Of a stretch of DNA of 64,000 nucleotides, positions 59,322-64,000 are shown piece after piece. A program made the position numbers and the translations under genes. The stretch covers positions 2,768,501 through 2,832,500 of the forward strand of contig NZ_AP028672.1 of the NCBI RefSeq assembly GCF_041154505.1, given 5' to 3'. The notes under the pieces were generated by a model. It was not told the DNA's origin and made no database searches. It saw nothing but the letters and a program-made list of their open reading frames with translations. How positions within the stretch are numbered: position 1 is the first letter of the stretch; the number at the start of each line of letters is the position of its first letter. Origin of the DNA: Acidovorax sp. A79. Lineage in GTDB: Bacteria; Pseudomonadota; Gammaproteobacteria; Burkholderiales; Burkholderiaceae_C.

Positions 59322-60218
59322 ATGCAGCTCAAGTGGCTTGAAGACTTCATCGTTCTCGCGCAGGAGCGCAGCTTCACGCGCGCGGCCGAACTGCGGCATG
59401 TGACGCACCCCGCATTTGGCCGGCGCATCCGCGCGCTGGAGGCCTGGGCGGGAACGCCGCTGGTGGAGCGGGGTGGCGGCCCCGTCTCGCTCACGCCCGC
59501 GGGGCAGAGCTTTCTGGAGACCGCAGGCCACATGGCGCGCAGCCTGGCGCAATCGCACGAGGAACTGCAGAGCCTGGCCGGCCGGCAGGCCCGCACCGTG
59601 ACGCTCGCCACGGGCCGCACGCTGGCACGCACCGTAGTGGCCGACTGGCTCGTGCGGCTGCAGCCCCTCCTGCAGAACGGCGAACTGTGCATCCGCACCC
59701 GCGCCCTGGCCGACACCGTGGCGATGCTCGAGCGCAACGAGGCCGACTTCTCGCTGGTCTACCACCATCCGGCACTGGCGATCCGGCTGGACGCGCGCCA
59801 GTTCACGCACGTCACCGTGGCCTCCGACCGGCTGGTGCCCGTGTCGCGCGCCACCGCGCAGGGCCAGGCGCTGCACCGGTTCGGGCAGGGCACGGCACTG
59901 GTGCCCTACCTGGCCTACGCGCCCCAGCTGGCCCTGGGCCGGCTGGTGGAAGACCACCTCACGCAGAACCCCCACGCGCCGCGCCTGCAGCGCGTGGTGG
60001 AGTGCGACTCCGCCGACGCCCACTACGAATACGTGCAAAAGGGCCTGGGCGTGGCCTGGCTGCCCTGGTCCATGGTGCATGCCGATTGCAAGGCCCGGCG
60101 CCTGGCGCCCGCGGGCGACGCGCGCATGGAAGTGCGCTTCGACGTGCGCCTGTACCGGCCCAAGCGCCGCCTGGGCCCCCTGGCCGAGGCGCTGTGGAAA
60201 GCCCTCTCCCAGCGCTGA
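59322..60218 (+). CDS. LysR-family transcriptional regulator
   Basis: The protein has 298 residues. The winged helix-turn-helix is MQLKWLEDFIVLAQERSFTR then AAELRHVTHPAFGRRIRALE, PLVERGGGPVSLTPAG. The effector domain starts near residue 90 (ARTVTLATGRTLARTVVADW). Normal length. It precedes, on the same strand, a Bug-type solute receptor and a metallo-carboxypeptidase-like gene, and probably regulates them, although the usual divergent arrangement of LysR genes is not seen. The upstream boundary is pyrF, 54 bases away. Confidence 0.93.
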   Translation: MQLKWLEDFIVLAQERSFTRAAELRHVTHPAFGRRIRALEAWAGTPLVERGGGPVSLTPAGQSFLETAGHMARSLAQSHEELQSLAGRQARTVTLATGRTLARTVVADWLVRLQPLLQNGELCIRTRALADTVAMLERNEADFSLVYHHPALAIRLDARQFTHVTVASDRLVPVSRATAQGQALHRFGQGTALVPYLAYAPQLALGRLVEDHLTQNPHAPRLQRVVECDSADAHYEYVQKGLGVAWLPWSMVHADCKARRLAPAGDARMEVRFDVRLYRPKRRLGPLAEALWKALSQR

Positions 60219-60415
60219 AGCCCAGGGGTTTCCACCAGGGCCTGCAACCCATTTGGCAACAGACCGTGCCGTTTCGGCACCACGCTGGGGGGCGTGCCTT
60301 TTCACAATCGTGCCACCCACCGCGCGTGCCGCCGGGGCCGGCCTGCATGCATGCATGCACCGCCGGCCCGGGGCGCGCGGTGCCCAGTACCCACGACGAC
60401 CCAGGAGCCCGAACC

Positions 60416-61405
60416 ATGCCCCCCACCTTTTCCCGCCGCCGTGCCACGGCCGCCGCCACCGCCCTGCTGTGCGGCCTGTGCTTGCCCGCCGCGTCCGCGC
60501 TGGCGCAGGACGCCTACCCCTCCAAGCCCATCACCATCGTCGTGGGCTACCCGCCGGGCGGCAGCACCGACCTCACCGCGCGCACCGTGGCCACGGAGCT
60601 GGGCAACAAGCTCGGCGTGCCCGTGGTGATCGAGAACGTCGGCGGCGCGGGCGGCGCCATTGGCGCGCAGAAGGTGGCCAGCGCGGCCCCGGACGGCTAC
60701 ACCTTGCTGGTGGGCGCGAGCAACGAGATCGCCATCAACAAGCTCGTGACCAAGAAGGTGAAATACGACGTGAAGGACTTCACCGCCATCGGCCTGATCG
60801 CCTCGCAGCCCCTGGTGCTCGTGGCGTCCACCGGCTCGGGCGTGAAGAACCTGGCCGAATTCACGCAGAAGGTCTCGAAGAACCCCGGCAAGTTCAGCTA
60901 CGGCAGCTCGGGCGTGGGCACCTCGCTGCACCTGGCGGGCGAGATGGTCAAGGAGCAGGGCAAGCTGTTCATGACGCACATCCCTTACCGCGGCGTGGCG
61001 CCGCTGACCAACGACCTCATGGGCAACAACCTGGAGTACGGCGTGTTCGTGCTCTCCAGCGGCCTGCCGCACATCCGAAGCGGCAAGGTGATCGCCCTGG
61101 GCACCACCGAGGCCAAGCGTTCGGCCACCACGCCCGAGATCCCGGCGCTGGCCGAAACACCGCAGTACAAGAACGTGGACATCGGCGTGTGGTTTGCCCT
61201 CATGGCACCCGCGAACCTGCCCAAGCCGGTGTTCGACAAGGTGAAGAAGGCCCTGAACGACAGCCTGCAGTCGCCCGACTTCAAGAAGAAGATGGAAGCC
61301 ACCGGCTCCACCGTGGCCGCCACCAACGTGAACATCGACCAGTTCCTGTCCGCCGAAGTGGCCAAGTACAAGAAGATTGTTGAATTCGCCAAGATCGAAG
61401 AATGA
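60416..61405 (+). CDS. Bug-family periplasmic solute-binding protein (TctC-like)
   Basis: The protein has 329 residues. A signal peptide ends near ASALAQ (residue 31). The Bug pattern is clear: YPSKPITIVVGYPPGGSTDL, VVIENVGGAGGAIGAQKVAS, APDGYTLLVG, HIPYRGVAPLTNDLMGNN and ALAETPQYKNVDIGVWFALM. Bug proteins bind small carboxylates or amides; most are orphans without TctAB, as here. The ATG at 60416 is preceded by CCAGGAGCCC. The next gene overlaps its stop by 4 bases, suggesting that its ligand is the substrate of that enzyme, possibly an N-acyl amino acid. This is inference. Confidence 0.93.
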   Translation: MPPTFSRRRATAAATALLCGLCLPAASALAQDAYPSKPITIVVGYPPGGSTDLTARTVATELGNKLGVPVVIENVGGAGGAIGAQKVASAAPDGYTLLVGASNEIAINKLVTKKVKYDVKDFTAIGLIASQPLVLVASTGSGVKNLAEFTQKVSKNPGKFSYGSSGVGTSLHLAGEMVKEQGKLFMTHIPYRGVAPLTNDLMGNNLEYGVFVLSSGLPHIRSGKVIALGTTEAKRSATTPEIPALAETPQYKNVDIGVWFALMAPANLPKPVFDKVKKALNDSLQSPDFKKKMEATGSTVAATNVNIDQFLSAEVAKYKKIVEFAKIEE

Positions 61406-62394
61406 ACGCCCAACACGACCACAGCAACGCGGCCCAGCCGCTGCGTTTTGAACTGCCCGCACCCGACCTCGGCGCCTGGCGCGCGGGCAACACCGGCACC
61501 GAGGGCGTGTGGCATTTCGACTCGGGGCAGCCCGGGCGCCACGTGATGGTCAGTGCCCTGGTGCATGGCAACGAGCTGTGCGGCGCGTGGGCCCTCAAGG
61601 GACTGCTCGAAGCGGGCGTGCGCCCCGAACGCGGCACCCTCACGCTCGCGTTCTGCAATCTCGATGCATTCGACCGGTTCGACGCCCGCCAGCACGACGC
61701 CTCGCGCTTCACCGATGAAGACCTCAACCGCCAGTGGCTGGACGAGCGCATCGACGCGGCCGACACGGCCGAGCGCCGCCGCGCCGCCGCGCTGCGGCCC
61801 TTCGTGGCGCGCGCGGACTGGCTGCTCGACATCCACTCCATGCACGAGCCCTCGGCGCCCCTGCTGCTCACCGGCATCCAGCCGCGCAACCTGGAGTTGG
61901 CCCGCGCCATGCGCTCGCCCGAGCACATCGTGGTGGACGCGGGCCACAAGGACGGCGTGCGCATGCGCGACTACGGCCGCTTTGGCGAGCTGGAGGACAA
62001 CGGCACCCGTTCGCTGCTCATCGAATGCGGCTTCCACGGCGACCCCGCCAGCCGCGCCGTGGCGCAGGACCAGTGCGTGCGTTTCCTCGCGCAGTCCGGC
62101 GCGCTCGGCGACGAGGCACTCGCACGGCAACTGCCCGGCTGGCGCCTGCCCGACGCCCCGCGCCAGTGGGCGCTGGAGGTGACCGGCCCGGTGGTGGCCA
62201 CCAGCAGCGCCTTCCGCTTCGTGGCGCCTTACACCGGGCTGGAGGTGTTCGAGAAAGCCGGCACCCTGATTGGTGACAACGACGGCGTGCCCGTGACCAC
62301 GCCCTACGACGACTGCGTGCTGGTGATGCCCTCGGTGCGGCAGGCGCGGGCGGGCGTGACGGTGGTGCGCTACGCGCGGCGGCGCCTGCTGTAG
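61402..62394 (+). CDS. Succinylglutamate desuccinylase/aspartoacylase family protein
   Basis: The protein has 330 residues. Zinc-site and catalytic elements of the AstE/AspA family are present: MVSALVHGNELCGAWAL (His and Glu ligands), DEDLNRQW, WLLDIHSMHEPSAPL (second His), and SLLIECGFHGDP with the catalytic glutamate. A C-terminal biotinyl-lipoyl-like beta region follows (GLEVFEKAGTLIG). The enzyme should hydrolyse an N-acyl amino acid or similar amide. Coupling to the Bug gene (ATGA overlap) suggests uptake and hydrolysis of one compound. The exact substrate is unknown. Confidence 0.9.
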   Translation: MNAQHDHSNAAQPLRFELPAPDLGAWRAGNTGTEGVWHFDSGQPGRHVMVSALVHGNELCGAWALKGLLEAGVRPERGTLTLAFCNLDAFDRFDARQHDASRFTDEDLNRQWLDERIDAADTAERRRAAALRPFVARADWLLDIHSMHEPSAPLLLTGIQPRNLELARAMRSPEHIVVDAGHKDGVRMRDYGRFGELEDNGTRSLLIECGFHGDPASRAVAQDQCVRFLAQSGALGDEALARQLPGWRLPDAPRQWALEVTGPVVATSSAFRFVAPYTGLEVFEKAGTLIGDNDGVPVTTPYDDCVLVMPSVRQARAGVTVVRYARRRLL

Positions 62395-62410
62395 GCGGTG
62401 GCCAGATCAT

Positions 62411-62463
62411 CAAGATGCTTCTAATTTGATAGCATTCTGCGCTTGATGAGCAAGCGCCAGCAG
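62411..62463. repeat. Dispersed GATAGC/GCGCTTG repeat between convergent genes
   Basis: CAAGATGCTTCTAATTTGAT, AGCATTCTGCGCTTGATGAG, CAAGCGCCAG. It contains the palindrome GCGCTTGATGAGCAAGCGC (GCGCTTG and CAAGCGC arms, 5-base loop). This is the most complete copy in the window and fills the gap between the aspartoacylase-like and LuxR-type genes. It may also end transcription from both sides. Confidence 0.65.
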
Positions 62464-62474
62464 GTCATTGACGG

Positions 62475-63599
62475 CTATTTCATCAGATAGGCCTGCAGCT
62501 CCTTGCGGCTCTGGACCCCCAGCCGCGTGTAGATCTGCCGCCGGTGGTACGTGGCCGTGTTGGCGCTGATGCCCATGCGCGTGGCGATCTGCTCCCCGGG
62601 CACTCCGCGCGCCAGCCAGTACGCCAGCTCGTGCTGGCGCTGCGGCAGGCCCAGCGCGCGCAGCGTGGGCAGCAGCCGCGCCACGCGCGCCACCCGCTGC
62701 GTGATGTGGATGCCCACCGCCCGGCCGCCGTCGAAGTCGCCTTCACCGGCCCCCGCCGCGGCCGCCATCTGCGTGGCGCGCAGCGAAAACCAGCCGCTGG
62801 CGTTGTGCAGGTCCAGTTGCGGCAGCGCTGGCGCCCGGCCCCGGCCGGTGCCGCCCTGCTCCACCCAGCGCAGGCGCTCCAGCAGCACGCACAGCGCGTG
62901 TGGCAGCTCGTTGCGGCGGTACCAGCGCATGCCAAAGGCCAGCGCCATCAGCTGGTCTGCCTGGGGCGATGTCCACAGCAGCCTGCCCTGCGGCGTGGCG
63001 ACCAGCATGGCGCTGTCATGCACCACACTGTCCTGCGCATCCAGCTCGCCCGGCTGCAGGGCACGCGCCAGCCAGGGCGAGGTCCGTTCAAGCAGGGCGA
63101 TGTCTTCAGGCGCAAAGCGCGGCGCGCCAGGCCTGCGGCACAACTTGAGCGAGCCCACGCCCCGGCCTTGCGGCGTGCGCAGCACCAGGCTCAGAAAATC
63201 CTGCCACTCCGACGGCCGCGCCAGCTCGTTGTAGAAATCGCTGCGGATGAATTCGTGGTGAGTGACCTGGAGGATCTGCTCCATCAACAGCACCCCATGC
63301 TCATGGCGCACGGCCGCGTCGAAGTCGTGCAGGCTGTAGCGCACTAGCTTCAGCTCCTGCGCCTTCATCCGCGGGTCGAAGTACAGGTGCATCCACTCGC
63401 GCGCGGGTGAGGGCTCGATGTAGGCGTCCAGCGCCCCCTGGGCATCCGGATAGAAAAAAACCCCGCTATCGAAGCCGATGAGGCGGTGCAGTTCGTGCAG
63501 CACAGGCTCGATGAGCTGCAGCCCGCTGAAATCCAGGCAGGCCATCTGCCGCAGGCGCGCCAGGGCCTGCTGCTGCGTGCGGGAAAGGGACATGGACAT
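62475..63599 (-). CDS. LuxR-family transcriptional regulator
   Basis: The protein has 374 residues. The N-terminal 250 residues form a sensor region without an obvious receiver domain (LIEPVLHELHRLIGFDSGVF, LDAYIEPSPAREWMHLYFDP), perhaps GAF-like. The C-terminal LuxR helix-turn-helix is RQHELAYWLARGVPGEQIAT then RMGISANTATYHRRQIYTRL. The second basic element is unusual in having TYHRRQIY, but the layout is standard. The start is ATG 63599; ATG 63593 is equally possible. Target genes are not evident. It converges on the aspartoacylase-like gene across a repeat. Confidence 0.88.
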   Translation of the reverse strand: MSMSLSRTQQQALARLRQMACLDFSGLQLIEPVLHELHRLIGFDSGVFFYPDAQGALDAYIEPSPAREWMHLYFDPRMKAQELKLVRYSLHDFDAAVRHEHGVLLMEQILQVTHHEFIRSDFYNELARPSEWQDFLSLVLRTPQGRGVGSLKLCRRPGAPRFAPEDIALLERTSPWLARALQPGELDAQDSVVHDSAMLVATPQGRLLWTSPQADQLMALAFGMRWYRRNELPHALCVLLERLRWVEQGGTGRGRAPALPQLDLHNASGWFSLRATQMAAAAGAGEGDFDGGRAVGIHITQRVARVARLLPTLRALGLPQRQHELAYWLARGVPGEQIATRMGISANTATYHRRQIYTRLGVQSRKELQAYLMK

Positions 63600-63926
63600 A
63601 GGGCGCGTGGCAGGTGCGCCGCATCCATGCGGCACCTGGCGGGAGCGTAACGCATCGCACCGCCCCTGCGCCCCGCCCCCAGGGGTGGGGCACCGGGGGC
63701 GATGGGAACTCCTGTCGTGTCAGTGGCAGGGGCTGGCCCGGACACGCCACGAAAAAACTCCCCGCGTTCCTGGCCCCGGCCACCGGCGTCCACATGGGCG
63801 CGAGCGACGGCCCGCCTGGAAGACCAGCGAGGAGCACGCCACCCTGTTCGCCTGCGGCCCGCCGGGATGACATGCCTGCCAACGTTGTCGCAGGAGGAAA
63901 GCAGGCCCTCGGCCCCCGGGGGCGCG
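63600..63926. other. Intergenic region upstream of the LuxR-type gene
   Basis: These 327 bases separate the LuxR start from the end of the gene that enters at the right edge. The sequence is GC-rich, with a run of C and G tracts near 63665-63705 able to fold. Open frames across it lack coding character. The LuxR promoter should lie here, but no convincing -35/-10 pair is visible. Confidence 0.55.
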
Positions 63927-64000
63927 TTACCGCCCCATGCGGCGCCGGACCAGGGCCAGCATGGCCAGGGACAGTCCCATCAGTGCCAGCGGACTGTTCG
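63927..64000 (-). CDS. C-terminal end of a probable PEP-CTERM sorting-domain protein (truncated by window edge)
   Basis: The minus strand entering from the right edge reads NSPLALMGLSLAMLALVRRR then MGR and a TAA stop (63929-63927). A short hydrophobic helix rich in Leu, Ala and Gly, followed by an RRR cluster at the very end, is the PEP-CTERM anchor layout. The diagnostic Pro-Glu-Pro would lie just outside the window; only the following NSPLAL is visible. Such proteins are exported, processed by exosortase and placed in the outer envelope or extracellular matrix. Only 24 codons are seen, so the assignment rests on this tail. Confidence 0.6.
   Translation of the reverse strand, partial: NSPLALMGLSLAMLALVRRRMGR

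Noticed and set aside
60344..60359. TGCATGCATGCATGCA tandem tetramer between the LysR and Bug genes.
   Set aside because: Four copies of a simple self-complementary tetramer. It could be a phase-variable or binding site, but nothing ties it to a start codon or reading frame.
1..64000. Search by eye for tRNA, rRNA, CRISPR arrays, integrases, transposases and prophage genes.
   Set aside because: None seen. The gaps between genes are short, and no cloverleaf, regular spacer array or transposase motif was found. Small RNAs without a terminator could have been missed.

Overview
The window is a high-GC, densely coding chromosomal segment. Gene content and style point to a betaproteobacterium of the Comamonadaceae, probably Acidovorax or a close relative. 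The signs are a Bug-type solute receptor, a single-chain indolepyruvate ferredoxin oxidoreductase, a DUF1631 protein beside yajC-secD-secF, many 4-base ATGA overlaps, and two families of short dispersed repeats that I associate with this family. The genus is inference. I see no phage, transposase, CRISPR array, rRNA or tRNA.

Layout. 1-7.4 kb: the tail of a glutathione S-transferase gene, a TetR regulator, then a co-directional catabolic block. The block is a DctQ-DctM-DctP TRAP transporter, a shikimate dehydrogenase with a probable NAD-type pocket, an HPPD/VOC-like protein and a 3-dehydroshikimate dehydratase. Together they could import shikimate-type compounds and convert them to protocatechuate. 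7.5-14.5 kb (minus strand): an eight-gene operon (FAD oxidoreductase, DUF1365, Cfa-type methyltransferase, chalcone-isomerase-like protein, GPH-like MFS carrier, DUF3833 lipoprotein, SDR, NTF2-like). It resembles stress-induced membrane-lipid modification clusters and has an extracytoplasmic-sigma-like promoter in front. 14.7-16.9 kb: an exported glutathione peroxidase and a degenerate HD-GYP protein. 16.9-23.6 kb (minus): a complete TetR / outer-membrane factor / adaptor / RND pump operon with a perfect palindromic operator.

23.7-34.2 kb: glnE, divergent from a yhdP-type AsmA gene that is translationally coupled to a nitrilase, a PAS histidine kinase and a FixJ-type response regulator. 34.2-39.1 kb: envelope genes (OmpA-like lipoprotein, a 54-aa Pro-rich membrane protein, mltA with a puzzling start) and an MFS exporter with a C-terminal ABM-like domain. 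39.2-43.5 kb: an Lrp/AsnC regulator divergent from the indolepyruvate oxidoreductase, with a clean dyad between them and a strong terminator after the enzyme. 43.8-49.6 kb: yajC-secD-secF and a DUF1631 protein. 49.6-55.5 kb: dprA and a LysM protein on the minus strand, divergent from def, a lipoprotein gene, fmt, azlC and azlD. 55.6-64 kb: pgk, a lipoprotein/FlgO-like pair, pyrF, a LysR-Bug-aspartoacylase-like trio, a LuxR regulator, and at the very edge the C-terminus of a probable PEP-CTERM protein.

Most of the window is core metabolism and envelope biology. The parts most worth a second look are the unfused QuiC-type domains with a candidate TetR operator, the eight-gene lipid operon, the dispersed repeats that have become coding sequence in fmt and elsewhere, and the unresolved mltA start.
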